A DNA stretch of 64,000 nucleotides from Veillonella criceti (GCF_900460315.1 NZ_UHIO01000001.1:396001-460000), one strand, 5' to 3'; numbered from the stretch's first letter, positions 1 to 8,872 are shown. Translations and numbers: made by a program. Notes: generated from the letters alone by a model not told the origin.

Positions 1-2
1 CA

Positions 3-701
3 GGTGATGTGGATCATCGTGATCGATTAATCGCTTTATTAAAGCAATATAATGTCTCTTCTTTAAAGAATGTTATTATTACACATCCTCATGCGGATCA
101 TATGGGCGGTTTTTATGCATTGATAAAAGCGGGGATTCCTATTGGACATGTGTATGATAATGGTATGGAAGGATCTACTTCAGTATATAAGACCTATTTA
201 AAGAATATTAATAAGAAACAGATTCCTCATAGTGCGCTATATAAAGGGGCAGTCGTGGATTTAGGTCATGGTGCTACGTTTACCGTTTATGCACCAGAGG
301 AAGGAAAGTATCTCTTAGATAATAAAGGTAGGCCAGACCCTAATGACAATAGCATTGTAGGCAAATTAACATTTGGTAAATTTTCTATGCTGTTTACTGG
401 TGATGCGTCTCGGGCTGAAGAGAATCGACTTATTAAAGAAGAAAATACAAAATTAGCAAGCCGTGTTCTTAAAGTTGGCCATCATGGGAGTGCTAGTTCT
501 TCACAAAAAGATTTTATTCGTTCAGTACGCCCTGAATTAGCGGTAATTTCTGTAGGTTTACATAATGATTATGGTCATCCTACTTCGCAAGCACTTAAAC
601 GACTTGCTGAAGAAAAAGTATTAGTCTATCGTACTGATACACAAGGCACAATTCGTATTCACACAGATGGGAACACGTGGAGTGTAACTACGGAACGATA
701 A
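3..701 (+). CDS. ComEC/Rec2-like metallo-beta-lactamase-fold hydrolase (5' end outside window)
   Basis: The reading frame is open from the window edge, so the true start lies upstream. The visible 230 residues carry the metallo-beta-lactamase zinc ligands: a T-H-P-H-A-D-H-M-G-G motif near the left end, F-T-G-D-A (bridging Asp) in the middle, then K-V-G-H-H-G-S and N-D-Y-G-H-P-T. The V-G-H-H-G-S and Y-G-H-P motifs are typical of the hydrolase domain of the DNA-uptake protein ComEC and its stand-alone relatives. No membrane segments remain in the visible part. It could be a free-standing MBL protein or the tail of a full ComEC; the missing N-terminus would decide. Substrate is not known. Confidence 0.85.
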   Translation, partial: GDVDHRDRLIALLKQYNVSSLKNVIITHPHADHMGGFYALIKAGIPIGHVYDNGMEGSTSVYKTYLKNINKKQIPHSALYKGAVVDLGHGATFTVYAPEEGKYLLDNKGRPDPNDNSIVGKLTFGKFSMLFTGDASRAEENRLIKEENTKLASRVLKVGHHGSASSSQKDFIRSVRPELAVISVGLHNDYGHPTSQALKRLAEEKVLVYRTDTQGTIRIHTDGNTWSVTTER

Positions 702-1010
702 ATCTTGTCAAGTAAAAAGTAAAAGTCCTTTAATTAAAACATACGCTCCTATAGGGATTGGAAAGTCCTGTTATATAAAGACTTTCCTACTATGGGAGCG
801 TATGTTTGCTTTGTGAACAGTCTATGAAAATATTGAGCTTTTCAAGATTCTAAGAAATCTTATGTTATAATAAACTAAACATGTCCATATGGTTTACTAA
901 ATTAAATTAGGAAAGTATACGGACTTGTTATAATCTGTGTTATGTAGATAAATTACTTTAAAATTAAATACGAGACTTCATTAGGTCATAGGTTAGTGAT
1001 AGGAGTGAGA
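702..1010. other. Intergenic region before the amidase gene
   Basis: It holds the nested inverted repeat and then AT-rich DNA with two TATAAT hexamers (866-871 and 929-934), neither with a convincing -35 partner at 16-18 bases. One of them probably serves the amidase gene. No coding potential was seen. Confidence 0.5.
737..807. repeat. Nested inverted repeat, possible terminator
   Basis: Outer arms 737-754 and 790-807 are complementary over 18 bases with one mismatch. Inner arms 760-767 (GGAAAGTC) and 780-787 (GACTTTCC) are perfectly complementary. The 71-nt element lies 35 bases after the metallo-hydrolase stop. It is followed by only a few T residues on either strand, so it may terminate transcription but is longer than a normal rho-independent terminator. 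Confidence 0.6.
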
Positions 1011-2207
1011 TTGTTGCGAAAACTATGGTTAGCTCTGTTGTTTACAGTTATAGCATTTCCATTATGGGCTATGTCTGTACGTGCAGCAGATGTAACAGAT
1101 GTTAATTGGGTGACACGAAATGATGCACCTATTCCTTTTGTACGAGTTGTATTAAGTTTAACAGCTCCTGTAGAAGCATCAGCTTCGATTGATAAAGCGG
1201 GGACTACAACAACAGTACAGTTAAAAAATGTAAAATTAAAAACAAAAGACACATCCATTAATATGGATCCTAAAATTGCATCTAAAGCACAGTTAAAACA
1301 AACTGGCAAACATGTAAATGTTGTTTTGAATACTCCAACATCTATAGATGTGGGCGATATTAAAGTATTTTCTTTGAAAAAAGATAAAGTTAATAATAAA
1401 CCAGATCGTATGGTTATTGATATTCAACAAAAAGGAGTAGCTCCACGCAGTGTCTATTATGGTAGTACACCAAAAGTAACGACTCCTAAAACAACAACTA
1501 CAAGCACAGTTAACACCAATAAAAAACCAAATAAAAAAAATACAACTACGACTCAGCCAGTAAAACCGCCAACTGTGGTAGCTACAGCGAGTCAGCCTAA
1601 AGCAGTTACCGTTGATTATAAAACAACAGGTGGCATTGCTGGTAAAGTCATTACTATTGACCCTGGTCATGGTGGTAGTGATCCCGGTGCTATTGGGCCT
1701 ACTGGTTTAATGGAAAAAAATGTAACATTGCCAATTTCTATGAAATTGAAAAAAGCCTTGGAAGCTAAAGGGGCTAAAGTTAATATGACCCGTACGACTG
1801 ATGTAGACGTATATGGGCCTAATGCATCTGGTCCAGATGAATTACAAGCTCGTGTAGATGTGGGCACGGCTAATGAATCAGATCTTTTCATTAGTGTTCA
1901 TATTAATTCATTCAGCAATCCAAATGTAGGTGGGATTTCGACATATTACTATGATAAGACACAATATGATACGCGATTAGCTTCACGAATTCAGGCTAAA
2001 ATAGCGGATGAATCCGGCTTTGGTGGTGATCGTGGTATTCAGCCTGGCAACTTATATGTCCTTCGTCGTTCCTTAATGCCAGCAGTACTTGTTGAATTAG
2101 GGTTTATTTCTAATCCAAGAGAAGAAGCCTTACTAAAAACAGATAAAGTGCAACAGGCATTTGCTGACGAAATTGCTGATGGTATTGAAAACTATTTTAG
2201 GGGGTAA
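1011..2207 (+). CDS. amiC: N-acetylmuramoyl-L-alanine amidase with AMIN domain (AmiC-like)
   Basis: Secreted cell-wall amidase that cleaves the MurNAc-L-Ala bond, probably at division. It has a signal peptide (L-R-K-L-W-L-A-L-L ... A-A-D), an AMIN domain over roughly residues 25-130, a Thr/Lys/Asn-rich linker, and a C-terminal Amidase_3 domain. Catalytic zinc ligands are visible as D-P-G-H-G-G-S-D-P-G, the Glu of G-L-M-E-K-N, S-V-H-I-N-S and the final V-E-L-G-F-I-S-N. The start is uncertain: GTG at 996 is in frame, but AGGAG at 1001-1005 places TTG 1011 or TTG 1014 better, and both begin just before the signal peptide. It abuts the GerMN lipoprotein gene by 5 bases, so they probably share a transcript. 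Confidence 0.9.
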   Translation: MLRKLWLALLFTVIAFPLWAMSVRAADVTDVNWVTRNDAPIPFVRVVLSLTAPVEASASIDKAGTTTTVQLKNVKLKTKDTSINMDPKIASKAQLKQTGKHVNVVLNTPTSIDVGDIKVFSLKKDKVNNKPDRMVIDIQQKGVAPRSVYYGSTPKVTTPKTTTTSTVNTNKKPNKKNTTTTQPVKPPTVVATASQPKAVTVDYKTTGGIAGKVITIDPGHGGSDPGAIGPTGLMEKNVTLPISMKLKKALEAKGAKVNMTRTTDVDVYGPNASGPDELQARVDVGTANESDLFISVHINSFSNPNVGGISTYYYDKTQYDTRLASRIQAKIADESGFGGDRGIQPGNLYVLRRSLMPAVLVELGFISNPREEALLKTDKVQQAFADEIADGIENYFRG

Positions 2208-2212
2208 TAACT

Positions 2213-2782
2213 ATGTTACGTAATGTAAAATTATTGTCTACTACCCTCTTAGCGGTGATGTTATTGGTAGTTACCGGTTGTAGTTCAGTTGCTACTGAAT
2301 CATCAGAGGGGACAAAATCAGCTGTCACATCGACAAGTAGTTCACAAGATAAGAGTACAAATGAAGCTAATGATAAAATGGCTAAAATGGTGGTCTATGT
2401 ACCACGTGATGATGGTAAAGGTGTACGACCTCAGACAATTACCGTAGATAGTGATAAAAAGACGTTAAAATATGCTATTTCGTTCCTCTTTGACGAAGAT
2501 AGCCGTCAAAGTTATCCTGTCTTTCCAAAACAAGTGACCGTTAAAGAGGTAAGTATTAAAGACGGTATCGCTCGCATTAACTTGTCTAAAGAATTTTTAG
2601 AAGGCGGTCAAGTTGATGGCTTAAGTGCTCAACTTCGGTTAGCCTCGATTGTGAATACGGCGACTAGTTTTGATTCCGTAAAGAACGTGTTACTCTTAGT
2701 TGATGGGAAAACACTTGAGACTTATGGTGGCTATGATGTAAGTGAACCGATGAGCCGCATGGAACAGCAGATTGTTAAATAA
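2213..2782 (+). CDS. GerMN-domain lipoprotein
   Basis: 189 residues. A lipoprotein signal peptide ends in the lipobox V-T-G-C (Cys23), so the mature protein should be lipid-anchored. A Ser/Thr-rich linker follows to about residue 60, then a GerMN domain (V-Y-V-P-R-D-D ... L-L-L-V-D-G-K-T-L). GerMN domains occur in spore-germination and cell-envelope proteins. In non-sporulating relatives they sit next to amidases, as here, which suggests a role in peptidoglycan remodelling. An AGGGGG ribosome site lies in the end of the amidase gene. The function itself is inferred from neighbourhood. Confidence 0.85.
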   Translation: MLRNVKLLSTTLLAVMLLVVTGCSSVATESSEGTKSAVTSTSSSQDKSTNEANDKMAKMVVYVPRDDGKGVRPQTITVDSDKKTLKYAISFLFDEDSRQSYPVFPKQVTVKEVSIKDGIARINLSKEFLEGGQVDGLSAQLRLASIVNTATSFDSVKNVLLLVDGKTLETYGGYDVSEPMSRMEQQIVK

Positions 2783-2822
2783 AATACATTGTTTAAAAAG
2801 TCGCAGTTTAACTTGATAACGT

Positions 2823-2854
2823 AAAGGACATACCACTTGTTGGTGTGTCCTTTT
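2823..2854 (+). terminator. Rho-independent terminator after the GerMN gene
   Basis: Stem AAAGGACATACCA (2823-2835) pairs with TGGTGTGTCCTTT with one G-T pair, followed by a short T run. Confidence 0.8.
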
Positions 2855-2920
2855 ACTATTTGCTCTATATAATGAGACACAATTTGAGATGGAAAGAACA
2901 CTGAACCATTCGTTAAAGTA

Positions 2921-2929
2921 TGCTATAAT
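2921..2929 (+). promoter_or_regulatory. Extended -10 promoter for thiL/tsa operon
   Basis: TGC-TATAAT at 2921-2929 is an extended -10 element. The -35 region (around 2901-2906) matches poorly. The element is 43 bases upstream of the thiL start and follows a terminator. Confidence 0.5.
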
Positions 2930-2971
2930 AATAACGATTCATAACTTGTATACTAATAATAGGAGAGGACT

Positions 2972-3952
2972 ATGAAGGTTTCAGACACCGGTGAATTTGG
3001 TTTTATTGATGCTATTAAAACAAATACGCTCTTTGATGAGTCTACCGTAGTAAAAGGAATTGGTGATGATTGTGCCATATATCGGGCGGCCATTGGTTAC
3101 GACCAATTAATAACCACGGATATGATGGTCGCAGGTATTCATTTTTCCTCTCAAACGACAACACCTTTTGATGTGGGGTATCGATTAGGGGCTGCCAATA
3201 TTAGTGATATTGCGGCCATGGGCGGAATCCCGCGACAGGCTGTAGTAGCCGTTGCAATGCCTAAAGATACAGAGGTTAGTTATATAACATCTGTTTTTGA
3301 CGGGCTAAAAGCTATATGCCGTACTTATGCAGTGAATCTTATAGGTGGAGATACAGTTACAACAACAGGGCCATTAACACTAACGGTAACGCTTATTGGT
3401 GAAGTTCCCGCTGGTCAGGCCCTTTTACGCAGTGGTGCCCAAGTAGGAGATATAGTGATAGTCACTCATCATATAGGTAGTAGTGCGGCTGGCTTAGCGT
3501 TGTTGTTGGCGGGCATAACCGATGAACAATTTGCCGTTTGTAAAAAAGCGCATCAACGGCCTGAACCACAAGTCATCTTAGGTCAATGGTTGCGACAACA
3601 AGGAGCGACTTCGTTAAATGATATTAGTGATGGTTTAAGTAGTGAACTTAATGAAATAGCTAAGGCTTCAAAGGTGAATATAGAAATTGATAGTACCGCT
3701 ATCCCAATTCATAAATCTGCAGTACAAGTAGCTCAACAGTTAGGCGTTAATCCTTTGGAATGGGCTTTATATGGTGGTGAAGATTTTCAATTGGTAGGTA
3801 CAATGCCAGCTGCGCTCCATTCTGTGATAGCTAAGGAAGAATCTATTCATTGTATTGGTCGCGTAGTATCTGGTGCTGGACAGGTTATATTAAGAACGGC
3901 AGACGGTGAAACATATCCTTTAGAGGCTAAAGGATATGATCATTTTAAATAA
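2972..3952 (+). CDS. thiL: Thiamine-monophosphate kinase
   Basis: ThiL phosphorylates thiamine monophosphate to thiamine diphosphate with ATP. The 326 residues match the family length. The N-terminal glycine/acidic motif (G-I-G-D-D-C-A), T-T-D-M-M-V-A-G-I-H-F, N-I-S-D-I-A-A-M-G-G and later N-D-I-S-D-G-L-S-S-E-L and G-G-E-D-F-Q-L are the hallmark metal and nucleotide sites of the ThiL/PurM fold. The ATG has a good ribosome site (AGGAGAGG). It leads the tsaE-tsaB-rimI-tsaD run; thiL beside the t6A genes is a common Firmicute arrangement. Confidence 0.95.
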   Translation: MKVSDTGEFGFIDAIKTNTLFDESTVVKGIGDDCAIYRAAIGYDQLITTDMMVAGIHFSSQTTTPFDVGYRLGAANISDIAAMGGIPRQAVVAVAMPKDTEVSYITSVFDGLKAICRTYAVNLIGGDTVTTTGPLTLTVTLIGEVPAGQALLRSGAQVGDIVIVTHHIGSSAAGLALLLAGITDEQFAVCKKAHQRPEPQVILGQWLRQQGATSLNDISDGLSSELNEIAKASKVNIEIDSTAIPIHKSAVQVAQQLGVNPLEWALYGGEDFQLVGTMPAALHSVIAKEESIHCIGRVVSGAGQVILRTADGETYPLEAKGYDHFK

Positions 3953-3978
3953 ATAATCATAAAGGAGACATTACATTT

Positions 3979-4485
3979 ATGATAGATAATAATACGATGA
4001 CGCAATGCTTACATTGTTGTACAGCTACTGTCACAGATACAGAACAATTAGGATATCAATTAGGTAAGTTTTTAAAAACTTTTTCAAAACCACTTTGCAT
4101 GGCTTTAGTGGGGGATTTGGGTACGGGTAAAACCCATTTTTCCCAAGGTGTAGCTCGTGGTTTTGGTGTTACTGATGAAGTAACAAGTCCTACATTTGCT
4201 CTTATGAATACATATGATACAGAAGCTGGTACATTGTACCATTTTGATGTGTACCGACTAGATGATGTATATGAACTAGAAAATATTGGTTTTAGTGAAT
4301 TTACAGAAGATACATTAAGTTTAGTAGAATGGGCTGATAAATTTCCTGATGCACTGCCTTTGGAAGTGTTATGGATAACATTAACGGCACAAGCTGACGG
4401 AAGTCGCCTCAGTGTATGGCAAACTTCAGAGCTTACAGAAGCGGAGCTCTTACAAATAGGAGGACAGTATGTACTTAGGGATTGA
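3979..4485 (+). CDS. tsaE: tRNA threonylcarbamoyladenosine biosynthesis ATPase TsaE
   Basis: TsaE is the small P-loop ATPase that regenerates the TsaB-TsaD complex during t6A37 formation on ANN-decoding tRNAs. Walker A is G-D-L-G-T-G-K-T-H (about residues 45-53). The switch region T-S-P-T-F-A-L and the acidic H-F-D-V-Y-R-L and V-E-W-A-D motifs are family signatures. The 168 residues are slightly longer than usual, with extra N-terminal residues that may mean a later start. The gene overlaps tsaB by 17 bases. Confidence 0.95.
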   Translation: MIDNNTMTQCLHCCTATVTDTEQLGYQLGKFLKTFSKPLCMALVGDLGTGKTHFSQGVARGFGVTDEVTSPTFALMNTYDTEAGTLYHFDVYRLDDVYELENIGFSEFTEDTLSLVEWADKFPDALPLEVLWITLTAQADGSRLSVWQTSELTEAELLQIGGQYVLRD

Positions 4486-5251
4486 AACGAGTAGCGCCGT
4501 ATCAAGTATTGCCTTGATGAATGAAGCTAAATTGGTGGGAGAACTGACTGTGCAAGCAGGACTTACTCACTCAGAACAATTGGTGCCACATATTGAATTA
4601 TTAATGGAACAAACGGGTGTTAATAAAACAGATATTCGAGGAATAGCTGTTAGCATAGGTCCTGGTTCTTTTACGGGACTACGCATCGGGCTAGGTACGG
4701 CTAAAGCCTTGGCGTATGCTTGGAAAGTACCTCTTCTAGGTGTCATGACAATGGATGTATTAGCTCATAATTTTTGGCAATTTGAAGGCTTACTAGCCGT
4801 TATGATTGATGCGCAAAAGAAGAATGTCTACGAAGGTGTATATCGCTGGCTTGATGGGCATATAGAATGTATTCAACCACCAACCGTAAAAGTACGAACT
4901 GAAGCCTTAACCAGATTAGGCGAACAAGAAGAAGCTGTTACCATAATAGGTGATGGCATTGTAAAAGTGGCTTCTTCAGTGAGTGAATATGGCTCTCAAC
5001 TTCAAGTGGGGCCCGCTTCATTGCGGATTCCAAAAGCTAGTAGTTTATTACTAGCTGCGTTACCGCGATTTTTACGCAATGAGCCTGATGAAGCTTCGAC
5101 AATAGCGCCTTATTATATTCGCCAGTCTGAAGCGGAAGTTGTTTGGGCTGCTAAACATCCAGAATTGGCTGCCAAAATGCAAGGCCAAGAGCCTACCGTC
5201 GTAGTCACTGAAGCAGCGTCTGATTTAAGCGACGAGGTGCCTCATGCTTAA
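4469..5251 (+). CDS. tsaB: tRNA threonylcarbamoyladenosine biosynthesis protein TsaB
   Basis: TsaB is the non-catalytic ASKHA-fold partner of TsaD. The N-terminal I-E-T-S-S, H-S-E-Q-L and G-P-G-S-F-T-G-L-R-I-G motifs are diagnostic. The 260 residues include a C-terminal extension of about 30 residues (after A-A-K-H-P-E-L) that is longer than in most TsaB proteins and has no recognisable motif. The gene starts inside tsaE and ends inside rimI by 8 bases, so the cluster is translationally coupled. Confidence 0.95.
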   Translation: MYLGIETSSAVSSIALMNEAKLVGELTVQAGLTHSEQLVPHIELLMEQTGVNKTDIRGIAVSIGPGSFTGLRIGLGTAKALAYAWKVPLLGVMTMDVLAHNFWQFEGLLAVMIDAQKKNVYEGVYRWLDGHIECIQPPTVKVRTEALTRLGEQEEAVTIIGDGIVKVASSVSEYGSQLQVGPASLRIPKASSLLLAALPRFLRNEPDEASTIAPYYIRQSEAEVVWAAKHPELAAKMQGQEPTVVVTEAASDLSDEVPHA

Positions 5252-5699
5252 TTTACGAGTGGCAACCTTAGATGACAAGGATGCTATTTTTGAAATAGAA
5301 AAAGCTTGTTTTTCCATACCGTGGTCTTTAGATTCAATCACTACGGAACTATCAGAAACAGAACAACGATTATACTTAGTAGTTGAAGCCGAGGGCCAAA
5401 TTATTGGTTATGCTGGTGCCTGGCTCGTATTAGATGAGGGACAAATTACTAATATTGCTATTCATCCAGACTTTCGTCGTGAAGGATATGGTGTTATGCT
5501 GACCCGTAAATTAATTCGAGAATTATTTAAGCGGGGGATGAATGAAATATTTTTAGAAGTACGCATTTCTAATGTAGCAGCCCTTACTATGTATCGCCGT
5601 TTAGGATTAACCGTAAAAGGATTACGGAAAAATTATTATACAGCGCCCGTAGAGGATGCGTATATTATGTCAATTATTAGAGAGGAGGCCCTGGTGTGA
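5244..5699 (+). CDS. rimI: Ribosomal protein S18-alanine N-acetyltransferase (RimI-like GNAT)
   Basis: GNAT acetyltransferase of 151 residues. The acetyl-CoA loop is visible as H-P-D-F-R-R-E-G-Y-G (R-R-x-G-Y/I-G), followed by L-E-V-R-I-S-N-V-A-A-L-T-M-Y-R-R-L-G, which is typical of RimI. RimI acetylates the N-terminal Ala of ribosomal protein S18. Its place between tsaB and tsaD is the classic order. It overlaps tsaD by the 4-base GTGA. Confidence 0.93.
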   Translation: MLNLRVATLDDKDAIFEIEKACFSIPWSLDSITTELSETEQRLYLVVEAEGQIIGYAGAWLVLDEGQITNIAIHPDFRREGYGVMLTRKLIRELFKRGMNEIFLEVRISNVAALTMYRRLGLTVKGLRKNYYTAPVEDAYIMSIIREEALV

Positions 5700-6715
5700 A
5701 AGATATTTATACACTAGCCATTGAAAGTAGCTGTGATGAAACATCGGCGGCCGTATTAGTCAATGGTCGCCAAGTATTATCTAATGTTATTTCGAGTCAA
5801 GTACCAATTCATCAAAAATTTGGTGGTGTTGTTCCAGAAATTGCATCACGTCATCATATTGAACAAGTGATTCCTGTAGTTGATCAAGCCTTACTCGATG
5901 CTAAGGTGAATCTAACTGATATTGATCATATTGGCGTAACTTATGGACCAGGTTTAGTCGGTTCTTTATTAGTTGGTGTGGCAGCAGCTAAAGGGCTGTC
6001 TTTTGCTACGGGAATCCCATTAATCGGTGTCCATCACATGGAAGGTCATATTTTCGCTAATTTTTTAGCGCATCCTGAATTAGAACCGCCTTTCTTGAGT
6101 CTTGTTGTTTCAGGTGGTCATACAATGCTTGTGGTTGTTAAAGATTATGAAACTTATGAAGTCCTTGGACAGACGCGCGATGACGCAGCTGGAGAGGCTT
6201 TTGATAAAATAGCGCGTGTTATGGGGTATCCATATCCAGGGGGCCCACAAATTGAAAAAGTAGGTGCTACGGGTAATCCAAAGGCCATTGATTTTCCAAA
6301 AGCATTACAAGAAAAAGGCAATTTTGAATTTAGCTTTAGTGGCTTAAAATCAGCCGTGCTTAATTATTTAAATAGTGCTAAACAAAAAGGGACACCGATT
6401 AATGAAGCTGATGTGGCGGCCTCTTTTCAACAAGCAATTATTGATGTACTGGTGCATAAAACTTGTGAGGCGGCTCATGAAACGGGCCAAACAAAAATTA
6501 CATTAGCTGGTGGAGTATCTGCGAATAAGCATCTTCAAGAGGCGCTCGCTGCTATGTGTGAACAAGAAGGCTTTACTTTTTATCGACCTAGCTCTATCTT
6601 GGCCACTGATAATGCCGCTATGATTGGCTGTCGTGCATATTATATGTCTAAAGCAAACAAATTTACTGATTTACATTTAAATGCAAAACCGTCTATTCCA
6701 TTAGGTCAATCATAA
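5696..6715 (+). CDS. tsaD: tRNA N6-adenosine threonylcarbamoyltransferase TsaD
   Basis: Catalytic subunit that transfers the threonylcarbamoyl group to A37 of tRNA. The start is GTG, overlapping rimI. Metal ligands are H114 and H118 in H-H-M-E-G-H. The nucleotide-binding motifs S-C-D-E-T-S, Y-G-P-G-L-V-G-S-L, L-V-V-S-G-G-H-T and A-G-G-V-S-A-N are all present. At 339 residues it has full family length. A second, more distant homologue lies at 36148-37209. Confidence 0.97.
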   Translation: MKDIYTLAIESSCDETSAAVLVNGRQVLSNVISSQVPIHQKFGGVVPEIASRHHIEQVIPVVDQALLDAKVNLTDIDHIGVTYGPGLVGSLLVGVAAAKGLSFATGIPLIGVHHMEGHIFANFLAHPELEPPFLSLVVSGGHTMLVVVKDYETYEVLGQTRDDAAGEAFDKIARVMGYPYPGGPQIEKVGATGNPKAIDFPKALQEKGNFEFSFSGLKSAVLNYLNSAKQKGTPINEADVAASFQQAIIDVLVHKTCEAAHETGQTKITLAGGVSANKHLQEALAAMCEQEGFTFYRPSSILATDNAAMIGCRAYYMSKANKFTDLHLNAKPSIPLGQS

Positions 6716-6727
6716 GGTGGCGACTGT

Positions 6728-8197
6728 ATGTTTAGGGACCATTTACAGCAATATACTGAGTTATCTGAGTCACAGCAACGTTTATTGCTTCAAGTAGCTC
6801 AATTACTTCCTTTTGGTGCTTCATTGCCACAACAGGATGTGTGTATTTTCACAGCTACCTGTGACAATCAAATTTTGGTCTTTGGGGCTATTAAAGACTG
6901 GCCTGAACAACATATAGATACACAGAGTATCTTATTGAACCGTTATGAAGTCAGTCTTTGGCAAGAACTTTTACAGTCAGGACAAGCTGTTAAAGGATTT
7001 ATGGAACTTCAATATGGGCACTTGGCTAGATTATTAGCATTTCCAATTATAGACAATGGGGGTAAATGTATTGGTGGCTTAGCTATTATTCATAATGGCT
7101 TAGAACCCAATACAGATGCCTTGTTATTAGAAGCTTCTGATGTGCTAGCTGAAACAACGTATATGGCTATGATTGTCCCTCAGCAGAACCAAAATGAACT
7201 GTATAAACCCTTGTCATATCAAGATGGTATTATTATCTTTGATGAAGCTGGCAGTATTTTATATGCAAATGAAGCGGCTGCCCATTTAGTTGACTTACTC
7301 GGCTTTGATCGTCGGTTATTAGGAACTTCTATTTATGGTGGTTCTTTAAAAATGAGCTGGGTCAAACAAGCCATTCGTGAACATCGAGGGGCTATTGCAG
7401 AAGAAATCTACGGTGATATTATTGTTGAACAAACGATTTTACCGGTAACGGGAGGCAGTCGCGCTAAACGAAGCTTTCTATTTTTAAAAGATAAAACAGC
7501 CTTGCGTCGTAAAGAGCAAGAATTATTAGTGAAAAACTCTGTTATTAAAGAGATTCATCACCGTGTTAAAAATAATTTACAAACAGTAGCTGGTTTATTG
7601 CGCATGGAAGCTCGCCGTTCTGATTCTGAAGCGGTAAAAAAAGCATTACAAGAAGGGGTTAGCCGTATTGAGAGTATGGCTTTAGTTCACGAAGTCATTT
7701 CTCATTATGAAGAAGATTATATAGAGTTACGCACTATTGCTGAAGAATTAATTCGACTTTTGAAACGAGCTTTATTACATATTGATGATGTTGTTGTCTG
7801 CGAATACGTAGGGGACTCCATTTTATTGTCATCACAGCGGGCAGGTTATGTGTCTCTGATTTTAAATGAATTGATTTCTAATAGTTTTGAACATGGTTTT
7901 GGTAAAGGTGGTCATATTACAGGGGCCGTACCAAATACTAAGTCATGTCATTGGAATGATGAGCAGGTACCGACTCTTTGTATAACAGCAAAACTTTCAG
8001 CTGGTCAAATTACTCTGACAGTGGCTGATAATGGCTATGGTTTGCCTGAGAATTTTGATTGTAATACTTCAAAACGTTTGGGATTACAAATTATAAAGAA
8101 TTTAGTAACGAATGAATTAGGTGGCACGTTTCAAATTAAAAATGGTGAAACAGGCGGAACTGTAGTAACAATCCAATTTGCCGAAGGTAGCGAATAA
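6728..8197 (+). CDS. Cytoplasmic sensor histidine kinase (HisKA_2 type, PdtaS/EutW-like)
   Basis: 489 residues without membrane segments. An N-terminal sensor region (about 1-150) and a PAS-like segment (D-G-I-I-I-F-D-E-A-G-S-I-L-Y-A-N-E-A, about 166-260) precede a HisKA_2 dimerisation domain with the phospho-acceptor motif I-H-H-R-V-K-N-N-L-Q (His277/278). An HATPase follows, with N-E-L-I-S-N-S-F-E-H-G (N box), A-D-N-G-Y-G-L-P (G1) and G-L-Q-I-I-K-N-L. Kinases with this architecture pair with ANTAR regulators, and one follows 51 bases downstream. The signal is unknown. Readthrough from tsaD (12-base gap) is likely. Confidence 0.9.
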   Translation: MFRDHLQQYTELSESQQRLLLQVAQLLPFGASLPQQDVCIFTATCDNQILVFGAIKDWPEQHIDTQSILLNRYEVSLWQELLQSGQAVKGFMELQYGHLARLLAFPIIDNGGKCIGGLAIIHNGLEPNTDALLLEASDVLAETTYMAMIVPQQNQNELYKPLSYQDGIIIFDEAGSILYANEAAAHLVDLLGFDRRLLGTSIYGGSLKMSWVKQAIREHRGAIAEEIYGDIIVEQTILPVTGGSRAKRSFLFLKDKTALRRKEQELLVKNSVIKEIHHRVKNNLQTVAGLLRMEARRSDSEAVKKALQEGVSRIESMALVHEVISHYEEDYIELRTIAEELIRLLKRALLHIDDVVVCEYVGDSILLSSQRAGYVSLILNELISNSFEHGFGKGGHITGAVPNTKSCHWNDEQVPTLCITAKLSAGQITLTVADNGYGLPENFDCNTSKRLGLQIIKNLVTNELGGTFQIKNGETGGTVVTIQFAEGSE

Positions 8198-8248
8198 AGA
8201 CAGGGCATGGTAAATAGAAAAGAGAATAAAGAGTTTGAGGAGATGGCA

Positions 8249-8824
8249 ATGAAAGTTTTAATTGTAGATGATGAATCCTTAATTCGTATGGATTTACGAG
8301 ATCAATTGGAAGCTGCTGATTATGAGGTTATTGGGGAAGGGCGAAATGGTGTAGAAGCCCTTAAGTTAGCTAAAAAATTAAAACCAGATGTAATTTTGAT
8401 GGATGTCAAAATGCCCGAGTTAGATGGCATTGAAGCGGCCAGACAAATACGACACAATCAGTGGGGCCCCGTTGTGTTATTAACCGCATATAGTCAACAA
8501 GATTTAGTAAAAAAAGCGGGGCAGTCAGGGGTTTATGGCTATTTAATTAAACCTGTTAGAGAAGATCAATTGGTACCGACATTAGAAATGGCCTATCACC
8601 GTTATGCAGAAGAGTTAGCACTAAAATTCAATATTGAAAACTTAGAAAATACGCTGGAAGAACGTAAATTGATTGCAAAAGCGACTGGAATTTTACAAAG
8701 TTTGTATCAGATAACGGAAGATGAAGCTTACAAGCGATTACGTTCTTTTAGCATGGATAAACACATTACGCTTGTTGAAACTTGTCATAAAATTATTAGT
8801 GCTAGTAAAAAACGCAGTGTATAA
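8249..8824 (+). CDS. ANTAR-domain response regulator (transcription antiterminator)
   Basis: 191 residues from ATG 8249, chosen because GAGGAG at 8237-8242 sits 6 bases before it; an in-frame ATG at 8207 lacks a site. The receiver domain has D7-D8, phospho-acceptor D52 (L-M-D-V-K-M-P), L-L-T-A-Y and the conserved Lys of L-I-K-P-V. A coiled-coil linker leads to a C-terminal ANTAR domain (A-K-A-T-G-I-L-Q ... Y-K-R-L-R-S). ANTAR regulators bind paired hexaloop hairpins in nascent RNA and prevent termination. No such paired hairpin was recognised in this window, so the target is elsewhere or unseen. Confidence 0.93.
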   Translation: MKVLIVDDESLIRMDLRDQLEAADYEVIGEGRNGVEALKLAKKLKPDVILMDVKMPELDGIEAARQIRHNQWGPVVLLTAYSQQDLVKKAGQSGVYGYLIKPVREDQLVPTLEMAYHRYAEELALKFNIENLENTLEERKLIAKATGILQSLYQITEDEAYKRLRSFSMDKHITLVETCHKIISASKKRSV

Positions 8825-8838
8825 ACATTGCGTTTTTT
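8810..8838 (+). terminator. Terminator overlapping the ANTAR regulator stop
   Basis: Stem AAACGCAGTG (8810-8819) pairs with CATTGCGTTT (8826-8835) with one G-T pair, followed by a T run. The stem begins inside the last codons of the gene. Confidence 0.75.
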
Positions 8839-8872
8839 TATAAATAAAAAGTCAAAAAATCAAAAATAATAC

